Below, in pieces: positions 44,140 to 54,011 of a stretch of DNA of 64,000 nt. How positions within the stretch are numbered: the first letter of the stretch is position 1; each line of letters begins with the position of its first letter. The stretch covers positions 62,001 through 126,000 of the forward strand of contig JAHLEH010000001.1 in NCBI GenBank assembly GCA_018883545.1. Direction: 5' to 3'. A program made the position numbers and the translations under genes. Below the pieces are notes generated by a model. The model searched no databases, was not told the origin of the DNA, and saw only the letters and a list, made by a program, of their open reading frames with translations. This DNA comes from Marixanthotalea marina. GTDB taxonomy: Bacteria > Bacteroidota > Bacteroidia > Flavobacteriales > Flavobacteriaceae.

Positions 44140-45915
44140 CTAATTAATAGCATCACCACGCAGTGCCCTGAATTTTTTTCTGGCCTCCACAAAATAAATA
44201 CTGTCTTGGTAATTAAAAATAATCTGTTCGTACATGTCTTTCGCTTTTTCGGGCAAAGCTAAATGATTGGCATATAGTTCGGCTAAAGCGAAATACGCGT
44301 TATCCATTAATATACTTTCTCTATAATTTTCTATAATGGTATTATAATTGGTTTCTGCTTTATTATACTCTTTTTTTATTTCGTACAGCTGGCCTTGTTT
44401 AAACAAAGCTTGGGCGACAATAGGATCTGTTTTGTGTTCCTCCAATATTTTGTCTAAAAGTATAATGGCTTCATCATTTCTGTTTTGAAAAGCCAATAAA
44501 TCGGCTTTGGCATATAGTTTCAGCGCCACATGCAAAGAATCTTCATATTTATTATCTGAAATAAGCAGTTTTAAATCAAGCGCATCGTTTGCTATAAGCT
44601 GCGAGGTTGAGGACTTTAATATTTTAAGTTGCGATTCGGCCCAATCGAAATCACCTTTGTAATAACTGGCTTTAGCAACCTTAAAACGTGCTTCCTGGGA
44701 AATGGTACTGTTTTTTAGATTACGCTGAATTTGGGTATAATAAATAAGTGCTTTGTTGAATTTTTCTTGAAGCACTAAAATATCTCCCAACTCTAACTTT
44801 ACCTGTGCTTTCTCCAATTCGGTTATGGGAAGCTCAAGAGTTTTCTCTAAAGACGTTACGGCTTTATCTGTTTCATTCATATAAAATGCCAAAAAATGAC
44901 CATATGCTATTTGAAGACTTAAGGTTTGTGGCGTATTGCCATAGGTTTGAAATAGACTTAAATACTGCGCTTCAATAGTTGGATAGTTTTCTTTTGTACT
45001 TGTTTTTGTTTCTAATTGTAATAGATTGGAGTGCGCAATTAATAAGGTTTCTACATCTTGGGCAGTATCAATTATGTACATTAAAATTTCCTTAGCTATG
45101 GCATTCTGATTTTCGTCTATGGCAATCCCAGCAAGTTCCTCAATTCTGCGTAAGGTTTCAGGGTTTCTGTTAAAAATGGCCTTTTCCTGAACAAATGCTT
45201 TGTCGAATTCTTTTTGTTGAATAAACAGCCAACTTAACAAATCGTTAAAAATAATATCTGGTTCTTGCTGCATTCTTCTTAATAATATTTTTCGCAGCAA
45301 CATATTATTTTCGCTAGTGCTGTCATCGCTTATAAATGCATTGATATACCTTTTTATATTGCTAAGTGCAATGGGATTATTTTGCACAAAATCTACATAG
45401 CTAACAAGCATTTTTTCAATATTACCCTGCTCACCATATATTTGTGCCAATTGAAGTTTAAAATTATATTCTGGTCTTATGTCCATGGCCTTTTCATAAG
45501 CTTGTATGGTTTCGTCCAAAAGGGAATACTCTTGAAACTTTCTCGCAATGGTTACCACTTGGGCTACATTTTCATCAAGGCTTTCCAAGGCTTTGTCGTA
45601 ATATACTTTAGCCAGTTCTAAGTTGCCTTTTAGTTGGTAATTATAACCAAGCTCTATCATGAAAGGCGGATAGTTTATTCTATCCAAAAGTTTTAACAAG
45701 AAAACCTCGGCCTCATCGTATTGTTCCAACTGCTGGTATGTAGCTACAATCTGGGAAATAGTACTTATACTATTTGGTGATCTGGCATATAGTTTTTTAT
45801 ACTCGACCAAGGCCTTTTCAAAATCGCCATTCTTAAAATACTCGTTGGCCAAGGCATCATTTTGGGAAAATGCATTGACCGTTAACAAAAAGAATATTAG
45901 CAAAATAATTCTCAT
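44140..45915 (-). CDS. Large TPR protein, secreted
   Basis: 591 residues from 45915 (MRIILLIFFLLTVNAFSQ, a signal peptide); the longer frame to 45999 only adds promoter sequence. It consists almost entirely of TPR repeats from about 20 to 590 (NEYFKNGDFEKALVEYKKLY, AYEKAMDIRPEYNFKLQLAQ, QGQLYEIKKEYNKAETNY). The final repeats resemble those of periplasmic scaffolds such as YbgF-type proteins. It probably serves as a protein-interaction platform in the periplasm or outer membrane. Confidence 0.82.
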   Translation of the reverse strand: MRIILLIFFLLTVNAFSQNDALANEYFKNGDFEKALVEYKKLYARSPNSISTISQIVATYQQLEQYDEAEVFLLKLLDRINYPPFMIELGYNYQLKGNLELAKVYYDKALESLDENVAQVVTIARKFQEYSLLDETIQAYEKAMDIRPEYNFKLQLAQIYGEQGNIEKMLVSYVDFVQNNPIALSNIKRYINAFISDDSTSENNMLLRKILLRRMQQEPDIIFNDLLSWLFIQQKEFDKAFVQEKAIFNRNPETLRRIEELAGIAIDENQNAIAKEILMYIIDTAQDVETLLIAHSNLLQLETKTSTKENYPTIEAQYLSLFQTYGNTPQTLSLQIAYGHFLAFYMNETDKAVTSLEKTLELPITELEKAQVKLELGDILVLQEKFNKALIYYTQIQRNLKNSTISQEARFKVAKASYYKGDFDWAESQLKILKSSTSQLIANDALDLKLLISDNKYEDSLHVALKLYAKADLLAFQNRNDEAIILLDKILEEHKTDPIVAQALFKQGQLYEIKKEYNKAETNYNTIIENYRESILMDNAYFALAELYANHLALPEKAKDMYEQIIFNYQDSIYFVEARKKFRALRGDAIN

Positions 45916-45928
45916 GTTGTAAATATAG

Positions 45929-45936
45929 CAAATGTA
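45929..45936 (-). promoter_or_regulatory. -7 box (TACATTTG) for the TPR gene
   Basis: TAnnTTTG match on the minus strand, ending 13 nt before the TPR gene ATG at 45915. The leader would be very short. No -33 TTG is seen. Confidence 0.45.
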
Positions 45937-45963
45937 GATTGTTGATAGTGTGAATGGTTTTAT

Positions 45964-45993
45964 AAAAAAGTGCCCGAATAAAAATCCGGGCAC
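45964..45993 (-). terminator. Terminator after the small ORF at 46087-46209
   Basis: Stem GTGCCCG and CGGGCAC around a 10-nt loop, followed on the minus strand by six T. It lies 94 nt beyond the small ORF and just upstream of the TPR gene. Confidence 0.78.
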
Positions 45994-46086
45994 AACCAAC
46001 CAAAAATAAATGTCTATTAACTATTTATAACCATCGTTATGTAAAACGGTGGCATCACTCGATTGGGGACAACCTTAAATAAGTTG

Positions 46087-46209
46087 TTATTCGTTTATAA
46101 CTACAGCTGTTTTATGTTCTGTTTTTACAATTTCAAAATCAGAAAATAAAACTTTGCTTGCGAAGAAAACCAAAGCGATTAATAAAATTATGCGTTTAAG
46201 ATTTTTCAT
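46087..46209 (-). CDS. Small membrane or secreted protein, 40 residues
   Basis: An ATG frame of 40 codons: MKNLKRIILLIALVFFASKV and then LFSDFEIVKTEHKTAVVINE. The N-terminus is a basic start plus a hydrophobic segment, so it is either a signal anchor or a signal peptide with a 20-residue mature part. It lies between serS and the TPR gene and is followed by a good minus-strand terminator, which argues that this region is transcribed. No family recognised. Confidence 0.55.
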   Translation of the reverse strand: MKNLKRIILLIALVFFASKVLFSDFEIVKTEHKTAVVINE

Positions 46210-46373
46210 GGTTAGCAGGTTAAATAGATTTGGTTACGCTAACTTGGGAAATATCTTGTAATTAGCAAAAAAAAGCAAGAAATAATCGTTTAAAAACGTT
46301 TGTTTTATACACTTTATCGATGTTTTGTTGTTTAAAACATTGTAAATGTAAGTTTTATACTTCTTTTTGTTTG

Positions 46374-47645
46374 TTAATCTATGATTGTAAAACCTGTATA
46401 TGGTCGCAAGACTTCTGGCACCACAATCCCTTTTTCAGTTTGGTAATTTTCTAATATTCCGGCAAGCACCCTTGGCAAGGCCAACGAACTACCATTTAAT
46501 GTGTGTGCCAATTCGTTTTTGCCTTCACTGTTTTTAAAACGCAGTTTTAAACGATTGGCTTGAAAAGTCTCAAAATTAGAAACCGAAGATATTTCCAGCC
46601 AACGGTCTTGTGCCGTAGAAAATACTTCAAAATCGTAAGTTAATGCAGAGGTAAAACCTAAATCACCACCACAAAGTCGTAATATCCTGTAAGGCAGTTT
46701 AAGTTCTTTTAAAATGTCTTTCACATGGCTTACCATACCATCTAAAGCCTTGTAAGATTGTGTTGGATGCTCAACTCTTAGTATTTCAACTTTATCGAAT
46801 TGGTGCAACCTATTCAATCCTCTCACATGCGCTCCGTAACTACCTGCTTCCCTACGGAAACATGGTGTATACCCTGTAATGGCTATAGGCAACTCACTTT
46901 CATTTAACAAAACATCCCTAAAAATGTTGGTTCCTGGCACCTCGGCAGTAGGTATTAAATACAAATTATCTTCAGTTACATGGTACATTTGGCCTTCTTT
47001 ATCTGGCAATTGTCCTGTACCAAAACCAGACGCTTCATTAACCAAATGTGGTAATTGATATTCGGTGTAACCAGCCGTTGTATTTTTATCTAAAAAATAC
47101 GTTATTAAAGCGCGTTGTAATTTGGCTCCCTTGCCTTTGTAAACGGGAAAACCAGCACCTGTAATCTTATTGCCAAGTTCGAAATCGATGATATCGTATT
47201 TCTTGGCCAATTCCCAATGCGGTAGCGCACCATCAAATAAAACGGGCACATCGCCTTCCCGATACACTTCTTCATTATCTTCGTCAGTACTTCCTTTAGG
47301 AACAATACTGTTTGGAACATTCGGGATTTTATAAAGTAACTGATTAAGTTCTTCAATTTTACTGTTAAGGGTTTCGCCCAGCTCTTTTGAAGTTTCCTTT
47401 AGCTTGCTCGTTTTATCCTTTAACTCATTGGCTTCCTGTACTTGCCCAGATTTGTACAAGTTTCCTATTTCCTTTGAAAGTGCATTGGATTCTGCCAAAG
47501 TATTATCCAATTCGGTTTGGATACGTCTTCTGTCTTCATCTAAAGAAATAACCTGATCTACCATACCTGCAGCATCAATATTTCTTTTTACCAATCCTGC
47601 AATTACCAATTCTTTATTTTCTCTTATAAAGGGAACCTGTAACAT
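46374..47645 (-). CDS. serS: Seryl-tRNA synthetase
   Basis: Class II aminoacyl-tRNA synthetase, 423 residues. Long N-terminal coiled-coil arm (about 30-100) that contacts the tRNA long variable arm, motif 2 TPCFRREAGSYGAHVRGLNRLHQFDKVE and motif 3 LAHTLNGSSLALPRVLAGILEN. The gene is full length. A TAAATTTG box precedes it at 47665. Confidence 0.96.
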   Translation of the reverse strand: MLQVPFIRENKELVIAGLVKRNIDAAGMVDQVISLDEDRRRIQTELDNTLAESNALSKEIGNLYKSGQVQEANELKDKTSKLKETSKELGETLNSKIEELNQLLYKIPNVPNSIVPKGSTDEDNEEVYREGDVPVLFDGALPHWELAKKYDIIDFELGNKITGAGFPVYKGKGAKLQRALITYFLDKNTTAGYTEYQLPHLVNEASGFGTGQLPDKEGQMYHVTEDNLYLIPTAEVPGTNIFRDVLLNESELPIAITGYTPCFRREAGSYGAHVRGLNRLHQFDKVEILRVEHPTQSYKALDGMVSHVKDILKELKLPYRILRLCGGDLGFTSALTYDFEVFSTAQDRWLEISSVSNFETFQANRLKLRFKNSEGKNELAHTLNGSSLALPRVLAGILENYQTEKGIVVPEVLRPYTGFTIID

Positions 47646-47664
47646 GTGTTGAAAATTTAAGCGA

Positions 47665-47672
47665 CAAATTTA
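47665..47672 (-). promoter_or_regulatory. -7 box (TAAATTTG) for serS
   Basis: TAnnTTTG match on the minus strand, ending 19 nt before the serS ATG. No clear -33 TTG at the right distance. Confidence 0.45.
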
Positions 47673-47729
47673 ATGAATTACCAATATAGTTCGGTTGTAA
47701 TTCTTTGTAAAATCCAGTTAGTTTATATG

Positions 47730-48665
47730 CTATTTTAAATAGTTGTTTATATAATCGAGCGATGTATTCTTGTCTAAAAGCAATTGTTGTTTTAAAGCTT
47801 CAACCGATTCGAATTTTTGTTCATCACGAATTCGGTTTAACAAATTAACTTGAATTTTTTTATTGTATATATCTTTTTCAAAGTTGAAAAAATGGACTTC
47901 TATACTTTCTTTGTTATCGTTTACCGTTGGGTTTAAACCAATGTTCATCATACCAAAAACTTGCTGTCCATCAATTTCAGAATTTACAATATAAGCTCCA
48001 TATTTAGGAATTAGTTTATATGTTTCTTCAACTGCGACATTAGCTGTAGGAAACCCTAATTGTCTACCCAGTCCTTTTCCTTTCTTTATGCTTCCATTAA
48101 TCATAAAAGGATAACCTAGGTAGGCATTTGCCTTAGCTATATTACCCTCGTCTAACGCCTTTCTTATTTTTGTTGAACTTACCGAAACGTCGTTTATATC
48201 TTCTGCCGAAATCTCTTCTACTTGAAAACCGTACTTCTCTCCAAAAAGCTTTAGGTCGTTTATATCTGCATTTCTATTTCTTCCAAACCTGTGGTCGTAA
48301 CCAATTATTACTTTTTTCGCATTTAGTTTATCAACCAATATTTTCTTCACAAAATCTTCAGCAGACAATCTAGAAAACGCTTTGGTAAACTTTTTAACCA
48401 AAAGATAATCAAGTCCCAAAGCATATAAAATTTCACTACGCTCATCTATGGTATTAATCAGTTTAATGCTAGCATCTTTTTGAAGCACCATTCTAGGATG
48501 TGGAAAAAAAGTAAGCACAACCGATTTTAAATGACTACCATTAGCAGTATCTACCAACTGTTTTATTATTTTTTGGTGCCCTATGTGTACCCCATCAAAT
48601 GTACCTATGGTTACTACTGTTGGTTCCTTAGAAGTATATGTTTCAATGCTTTGAAGAATGCCCAT
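47730..48665 (-). CDS. ribF: Bifunctional riboflavin kinase / FAD synthetase
   Basis: Converts riboflavin to FMN and then FAD. 311 residues. The nucleotidyl transferase site GTFDGVHIGH is at 21-30, IIGYDHRFGRNR and ISSTKIRKAL-like SVSSTKIRKAL follow, and the flavokinase domain has GLGRQLGFPTANV. Both halves are complete. Divergent from the metalloprotease gene. Confidence 0.95.
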   Translation of the reverse strand: MGILQSIETYTSKEPTVVTIGTFDGVHIGHQKIIKQLVDTANGSHLKSVVLTFFPHPRMVLQKDASIKLINTIDERSEILYALGLDYLLVKKFTKAFSRLSAEDFVKKILVDKLNAKKVIIGYDHRFGRNRNADINDLKLFGEKYGFQVEEISAEDINDVSVSSTKIRKALDEGNIAKANAYLGYPFMINGSIKKGKGLGRQLGFPTANVAVEETYKLIPKYGAYIVNSEIDGQQVFGMMNIGLNPTVNDNKESIEVHFFNFEKDIYNKKIQVNLLNRIRDEQKFESVEALKQQLLLDKNTSLDYINNYLK

Positions 48666-48679
48666 TACAAAGAATTAAA

Positions 48680-48710
48680 TTGCTAATCTGAATTAAAAAA
48701 ATTAGATTTG
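48680..48710 (+). promoter_or_regulatory. Promoter of the secreted metalloprotease gene
   Basis: TTG (48680-48682), 20 nt, TAGATTTG (48703-48710): a full match with ideal spacing to the Bacteroidota consensus. It ends 35 nt before the ATG. Confidence 0.75.
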
Positions 48711-48745
48711 TTTACAACTTTAAAAAAATTGCCCTAACTAATTTT

Positions 48746-51535
48746 ATGAGAGCAAAACTACGGTATGTTTTTTCAATTGCAATGTTTTTGTTTGTCTTTT
48801 CAACAAATGCACAAAATTCTTTGTTTAAGAAAGTTGAAAAAATAAAACATGCCGAAAAAGTTTCTAAATACCATTTAAATAAAGAACGTGTATCTTTTTT
48901 TGAACTGGACATTAATTTACTGAAAAAAAGCATTGAGAAAACCCCTTTACGCTCTGCAAAAATAAATGAAGGCACTATTATAAGCATTCCAGTTGAAGAC
49001 TCGGGATTTGAGAACTTTAAAATTTTTGAAGCCCCTGTATTTTCGCCTGAACTTTCTGCAAAATATCCCGATATTAAATCGTATGTAGGTTATGGAATAG
49101 ACAACCCAAAGGCAAGACTACGCATGAGTGTATCGCCTCTAGGTGTAAAAACGATGATTTCCAATCCTGGCAAATCAACTATTTTTATGGAGCCTAGTAC
49201 AATAAATTCCAAAGAATACATTCTTTACAGTAAAAATTCCAAAAATAGCAATAGTAGTGCATTTAGTTGTTCTACCCTTGAAGATTTAAATAATGTTTTA
49301 AACAAATCGAGTGCCACGTCTAAATCATTAGATGCCAATGACCAAACCCTTCAAAAATTTAGAATAGCCATTTCGGTTACTGGAGAATACACCCAATATT
49401 TTGGTGGCACTGTCGCAGGTGCTTTAGCTGGTATTAATGCAACCCTAAATAGAGTTAATGAAATTTTTGAGACTGATATGGCTGTTACGTTTGAATTGGT
49501 TGATGCTCCTGGTTTAATTTACACAAACCCCAATACTGATCCTTATTCTGACGCTGATGACGGAACGGCTGATGCTAACCTTAACAATACAGATGGCTGG
49601 AGCTTACAATTACAAAACACACTTTCAACTTCAAATGCTTTAGGAAACAATTTAACCGAACGCAACAATGCCTATGATATCGGGCACTTGTTTGGAGCCA
49701 CTGGTGGCGGTGGAAATTCAGGGTGTATCGGTTGTGTTTGTGAAAACGACACTTCTTCACCAAACGATAAAAACAAAGGTGCTGCATATACGTCTCCTGC
49801 CGACGGCGATTTTCCTGAAGGGGATACATTCGACTTGAATTTTGTGGCGCATGAAATAGGGCATCAAATGGGTGCACGACATACTTGGGCTTACACCTCT
49901 GAAAGCAGCAACAATGTACAATCTGAACCTGGAAGTGGTAGCACAATCATGGCTTATGCCGGCGTTACAGAATCTGATAATGTACAACTTAACAGCGACC
50001 CTTATTTTCATTATCAAAGCATTAAACAAATATTAGATAATTTAGCTACCAAAAGCTGCCAAACAACTACAGTAATTACCAATAGCCCTCCTATTGCAAA
50101 TGCTGGAAACAACCACACTATTCCTAGAGACACTCCTTATGTTTTAAGAGGCAGTGCAACCGATTCTGACAGCGGTGATGATTTAACCTATTGTTGGGAA
50201 CAATTGGACACCGGTATTGTAAACAGCAGTAATTTTAGTTCTAGCTTAGCAACTGGTTCTATAAATCGTTCTTTACCCCCTTCTTCTTCGTCAAATAGGT
50301 ACATCCCAAATCTTAAAAGCGTTCTTAATGGAAAACTAACGGAAAGTAATCCTGTACTTGGGAGTTCTTGGGAGTCTGTTTCTTCTGTTTCAAGAACACT
50401 CAACTGGGCGTTGACAGTACGTGACAGAGGCCCTTTAACCGTGGTCCAAAACGGGCAGACAAGTTATGATACTATGGCTATTACGGTAGACGCCAGTGCG
50501 GGGCCCTTTCGGGTGACTTCGCAAAACACATCAAATATTAATTTAACGCCAGGTTCTACCCAAGCTATTACTTGGGATGTTGCCAACACCAATTCTGGCA
50601 GTGTTAATGTCTCTAATGTTAATATATTATTGTCTACTGATGGCGGCTATACCTACACAACAACATTAGTGGCTAACACTCCAAATGATGGTAGTGAGGA
50701 TATCGACATCCCTTTTATCAGTGCACCGCATTGTAGAATTATGGTTGAGGCTGTAAACAATATTTTCTATGCTATAAATGATGAAGATTTTGCCATTAAC
50801 TATACCGTTAACACCACTTGTCAACCCACTTATGCATCCGGTTCTAATTTGAATCTTCCCATAAGCGATGGATTGGACGCCAACCACACTATCAATGTGC
50901 CTGATTCTGGTATTATTAGTGGCCTTTCTGTAAGTGTTAATATTTCACATACTTGGGTAAATGATTTAGTAGTTACCTTAACGCACCCAAATGGTACCTC
51001 TGCCTCGAAAATTTGGAACAGAAACTGTTCCAGCGAAAACAACATTGTAATAACGTTTGAAAATTGGGCAGACAACATAAATTGTGCTCAAACAAATAAC
51101 GGAAGCACCTTTGCTCCTTCAGAACTTTTGGATATTTTTGAAGGTTTGGACGCTTCTGGTAACTGGCAAATTAATGTAAAAGACTTGGTTTCTGGTGACA
51201 ATGGCACCTTAAATTCTTGGAGTTTGGATATTTGCACCGAAACAACAACATTAACGGATCCTGATATTGAAGAACCAGTGGTTATTGAAGGACTTAGGGT
51301 ATACCCAAACCCAACTAACAATAATGTATGGGTTGCATTCAACTCTGTAACCAGCAACCCAATTAATATTAAATTATTTGATATTAGAGGGCGTTTGGTT
51401 TTAAACAACAATTACAATAATGTTGGAGGAAACTTTCAGGAAAGCATAGGTTTAAACAAAGTACAGTCTGGTATGTACGTGCTAACCATTAACGATGGTA
51501 ACATAAAAGCAACAAAAAAGATTATCGTTAATTAA
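48746..51535 (+). CDS. Secreted metzincin protease with T9SS sorting domain
   Basis: 929 residues. Signal peptide (ends FSTNAQ), a propeptide-like region, then a reprolysin-type metalloprotease domain whose zinc motif HEIGHQMGARH is at 369-379 (His369, Glu370, His373, His379) with a Met-turn (TIMAYAG). Next come Ig/PKD-like repeats (about 450-670), a proprotein-convertase P domain (about 690-830: SDGLDANHTINVPDSG to WSLDIC), and a C-terminal type IX sorting domain (VYPNPTNNNVW, LFDIRGRLV, SGMYVLTI, KKIIVN). Exported and attached or released at the cell surface through T9SS. It probably digests extracellular proteins. Confidence 0.9.
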   Translation: MRAKLRYVFSIAMFLFVFSTNAQNSLFKKVEKIKHAEKVSKYHLNKERVSFFELDINLLKKSIEKTPLRSAKINEGTIISIPVEDSGFENFKIFEAPVFSPELSAKYPDIKSYVGYGIDNPKARLRMSVSPLGVKTMISNPGKSTIFMEPSTINSKEYILYSKNSKNSNSSAFSCSTLEDLNNVLNKSSATSKSLDANDQTLQKFRIAISVTGEYTQYFGGTVAGALAGINATLNRVNEIFETDMAVTFELVDAPGLIYTNPNTDPYSDADDGTADANLNNTDGWSLQLQNTLSTSNALGNNLTERNNAYDIGHLFGATGGGGNSGCIGCVCENDTSSPNDKNKGAAYTSPADGDFPEGDTFDLNFVAHEIGHQMGARHTWAYTSESSNNVQSEPGSGSTIMAYAGVTESDNVQLNSDPYFHYQSIKQILDNLATKSCQTTTVITNSPPIANAGNNHTIPRDTPYVLRGSATDSDSGDDLTYCWEQLDTGIVNSSNFSSSLATGSINRSLPPSSSSNRYIPNLKSVLNGKLTESNPVLGSSWESVSSVSRTLNWALTVRDRGPLTVVQNGQTSYDTMAITVDASAGPFRVTSQNTSNINLTPGSTQAITWDVANTNSGSVNVSNVNILLSTDGGYTYTTTLVANTPNDGSEDIDIPFISAPHCRIMVEAVNNIFYAINDEDFAINYTVNTTCQPTYASGSNLNLPISDGLDANHTINVPDSGIISGLSVSVNISHTWVNDLVVTLTHPNGTSASKIWNRNCSSENNIVITFENWADNINCAQTNNGSTFAPSELLDIFEGLDASGNWQINVKDLVSGDNGTLNSWSLDICTETTTLTDPDIEEPVVIEGLRVYPNPTNNNVWVAFNSVTSNPINIKLFDIRGRLVLNNNYNNVGGNFQESIGLNKVQSGMYVLTINDGNIKATKKIIVN

Positions 51536-51537
51536 GT

Positions 51538-52104
51538 TTATTTCCCATTAAAGGTGTTCATGGTATTATTTACACCAGCCAACACAAAGGATTTAATTAA
51601 TTCTATAGATTTATCTAATCGTTCTTTTAATCCGTTCGTTTCTTCTTCGGTCCATTCGCCCAACACATAATCTATCTGTCTGCCTTTGCTAAACGCGTCA
51701 CTTATTCCAAACCTAAAACGGTTATAGCTAGTAGTTCCCAATTTACTTTGAATATCTTTCAGTCCGTTATGTCCGCCATCACTCCCTTTGGTTTTTAAAC
51801 GAAGGCTTCCAAAAGGTAGATTTAAATCATCTGTAATAACCAATAGGTTCTCTAAAGGAATATTTTCTTTGGCCAACCAATATTGTACTGCTTTTCCGCT
51901 TAAATTCATATAAGTACTTGGTTTCAATAAAATAAACGTTCTACCTTTAAGTTTATATGTGGTAATATCGCCAAGCTTTTGGGTTTCAAAAGTCAAATCT
52001 TCATTTTCGGCCAAATGATCTAAAATTTTGAACCCTATATTATGGCGTGTATTTTTATAATCTGACCCAATATTTCCTAAACCAACAATAAGGTATTTTT
52101 TCAT
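51538..52104 (-). CDS. pth: Peptidyl-tRNA hydrolase
   Basis: Recycles peptidyl-tRNA. 188 residues from 52104 ([22 protein letters not shown]). Catalytic His in TRHNIGF, Asn in [11 protein letters not shown], Asp in [10 protein letters not shown], and [12 protein letters not shown]. The frame extends 20 codons upstream, but that part is not like the family. Convergent with the protease gene, two bases apart. Confidence 0.95.
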   Translation of the reverse strand: MKKYLIVGLGNIGSDYKNTRHNIGFKILDHLAENEDLTFETQKLGDITTYKLKGRTFILLKPSTYMNLSGKAVQYWLAKENIPLENLLVITDDLNLPFGSLRLKTKGSDGGHNGLKDIQSKLGTTSYNRFRFGISDAFSKGRQIDYVLGEWTEEETNGLKERLDKSIELIKSFVLAGVNNTMNTFNGK

Positions 52105-52186
52105 TGTGCTTTGATCTTTTATTTTGTATTTCTTCCTGTATAACTCAGTTAAAAACCACCACATAAAAGTTTGTTTTGGTAAAAAT

Positions 52187-52220
52187 AAAAAAGCATCCTA
52201 AATAAACAGGATGCTTTTTT
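52187..52220 (-). terminator. Terminator after rplY
   Basis: Stem AAAAAGCATCCT and AGGATGCTTTTT with an 8-nt loop, followed by a T-run on the minus strand. It ends the prs-rplY transcript before pth. Confidence 0.9.
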
Positions 52221-52240
52221 ATTTAATTATAAGCTATTTG

Positions 52241-52870
52241 CTATTCTTGAGCAGCAGCTTCTGCTGGAGCTTCAGCTCCTTCTGCAGTTGTTGTTTCTTC
52301 ATCTTCATCTTCATCATCCACAGAAGTTCTAGAACGTCTTACTTGACAAACAACTGTATTGTCTGGATGCATAAATTTGTAAGCATCGTTTTCTAAAGTT
52401 GTAATGTAAAGTTTGTGACCAATTCTTAGAGGCGTGATATCGGCCTCGATAAAATCTGGTAAGTTAGCAGGTAATGCTTTTACTCTTAAGCTACGTTTGT
52501 TTTTACGTAAAACACCTCCATTTTTAACACCTCTTGAGTTTCCAACAAATAACACAGGAATATCCATTGTTATTTCTTTGTTTTCAAATAACTGGTAGAA
52601 ATCTACGTGTAAAATTCTATCGGTTACTGGGTGAAATTGAATGTCTTGCAAAATTGCATTGAAAGATGTTCCGTTTTCTAGAGCAATCACAACTGTATGC
52701 GCATTGGCTGTGTATACAAGTTTAGAGAATGCTAGTTCGTCTGCAGAGAAATGAACTGGTGTATCTCCTCCGTATAATACGCAAGGAACCTGACCAGCAT
52801 TACGTAAGGCTTTTGTTGACTTTTTGCCCACGCTTTCTCTTTGAGATCCGTTGATTGTAATTGACTTCAT
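52241..52870 (-). CDS. rplY: 50S ribosomal protein L25 (Ctc type)
   Basis: 5S rRNA-binding ribosomal protein, 209 residues. N-terminal L25 domain (about 1-90: [48 protein letters not shown]) and the C-terminal TL5/Ctc domain, ending with an acidic tail rich in Glu and Ala (about 180-209). The long form is normal in Bacteroidota. It is 55 nt downstream of prs on the same strand. Confidence 0.95.
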   Translation of the reverse strand: MKSITINGSQRESVGKKSTKALRNAGQVPCVLYGGDTPVHFSADELAFSKLVYTANAHTVVIALENGTSFNAILQDIQFHPVTDRILHVDFYQLFENKEITMDIPVLFVGNSRGVKNGGVLRKNKRSLRVKALPANLPDFIEADITPLRIGHKLYITTLENDAYKFMHPDNTVVCQVRRSRTSVDDEDEDEETTTAEGAEAPAEAAAQE

Positions 52871-52925
52871 TTTATTTATAAATATTAATTAAAAATTCAC
52901 TTTTGTTTTGTGACAGCAATTTGAA

Positions 52926-53867
52926 CTACATCACAAATTTTGAGCTGATGGATTTATTATTATGTACTTTATGCATGACTTCGGCAAAAAGATCTGCACA
53001 ACTTAACACCCTAATTTTATCGCTATGCTTTTTTAAAGGAATGGAATCTGTAATAATCAACTCCTCTAATTTTGATTTTTCCAACCTTTCATAAGCATCT
53101 CCCGATAACAAAGCGTGTGTACAAATAGCACGAACACTTAAAGCACCTCGTTCCATCATTAAATCGGCCGCTTTGGTTAATGTTCCGGCAGTATCTACCA
53201 TATCGTCTACCAATACCACATTTTTACCCGTAACATCGCCTATTAATTCCATGAGCGAAATACTATTGGCTTTAGAGCGTTGTTTATAACAAATAACCAC
53301 ATCGCTTTCTAAAGCCCTAGAATAAGCATACGCCCTTTTAGAACCTCCCATATCTGGAGAGGCCATTGTTAAATTAGGAAGGCCTAAACTTTTTAGATAA
53401 GGTAGAAAAATGGTTGACGCAAATAAATGATCTACTGGTTTTTCAAAAAACCCTTGGATCTGGTCGGCATGCAAGTCCATTGTTATAATACGCGTTGCAC
53501 CAGCCGTTTCCAACATTTTCGCTACCAATTTAGCCGCTATTGGCACTCTTGGTTTATCCTTTCTATCTTGTCTTGCCCATCCAAAATAAGGTAACACAGC
53601 CGTAATATGCCTTGCCGATGCCCTTTTTGCAGCATCAACCATTAACAACATTTCCATAAGGTTTTCTGGCCCTGGGTTTGTTGAACCTATGATGAATATT
53701 CTTGTACCACGAATAGATTCTTCATAAGAAGGCTGGAATTCCCCATCGCTATATGTTGATGTTATTACATTCCCTAACGTTGCTCCGAAGGCTTTGGCTA
53801 TTTTTTCACCAAGTACCTTACTTTGGGTACAAGCAAAAATTTTAGCTTCTGTAATAACAATTGGCAT
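52926..53867 (-). CDS. prs: Ribose-phosphate pyrophosphokinase
   Basis: Makes PRPP from ribose 5-phosphate and ATP for purine, pyrimidine, NAD, His and Trp synthesis. 313 residues. Conserved PYFGWARQDRKDKPRVPI flexible loop, ITMDLHADQIQGFF metal site, and the PRPP-binding VLVDDMVDTAGT. Full length. A promoter box lies at 53920-53945 and rplY follows. Confidence 0.96.
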   Translation of the reverse strand: MPIVITEAKIFACTQSKVLGEKIAKAFGATLGNVITSTYSDGEFQPSYEESIRGTRIFIIGSTNPGPENLMEMLLMVDAAKRASARHITAVLPYFGWARQDRKDKPRVPIAAKLVAKMLETAGATRIITMDLHADQIQGFFEKPVDHLFASTIFLPYLKSLGLPNLTMASPDMGGSKRAYAYSRALESDVVICYKQRSKANSISLMELIGDVTGKNVVLVDDMVDTAGTLTKAADLMMERGALSVRAICTHALLSGDAYERLEKSKLEELIITDSIPLKKHSDKIRVLSCADLFAEVMHKVHNNKSISSKFVM

Positions 53868-53919
53868 GGTTAACTAGTTGTTTAATAGTCTAAAAGACTC
53901 CTTATTTTTTAACGAGGTG

Positions 53920-53945
53920 CAAATTTATGCATTTATTTTTACCAA
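53920..53945 (-). promoter_or_regulatory. Promoter of prs
   Basis: Minus strand: TTG (53943-53945) and TAAATTTG (53920-53927), 15 nt apart, a little short. The box ends 52 nt before the prs ATG. Confidence 0.5.
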
Positions 53946-53992
53946 AAAAGGATATTGTCTCGTATTTTTATATGAAATACAGAAAAAAAAAT

Positions 53993-54000
53993 TATTTTTG
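53993..54000 (+). promoter_or_regulatory. -7 box (TATTTTTG) at the tRNA-Leu / GIY-YIG locus
   Basis: TAnnTTTG match that would start transcription around 54004-54008, right at the first base of the partial tRNA-Leu copy (54012). Such a box close to a mature tRNA 5' end is expected for a tRNA gene. No TTG at -33 is present. It is the only promoter-like box found between here and the intact tRNA at 54365. Confidence 0.5.
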
Positions 54001-54011
54001 CTGTCCGAAAT

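Noticed and set aside
46028..46049. Hairpin CCATCGTT/AACGGTGG downstream of the 40-residue ORF
   Set aside because: Contains a wobble pair, lacks a T-run, and a better terminator lies further downstream.
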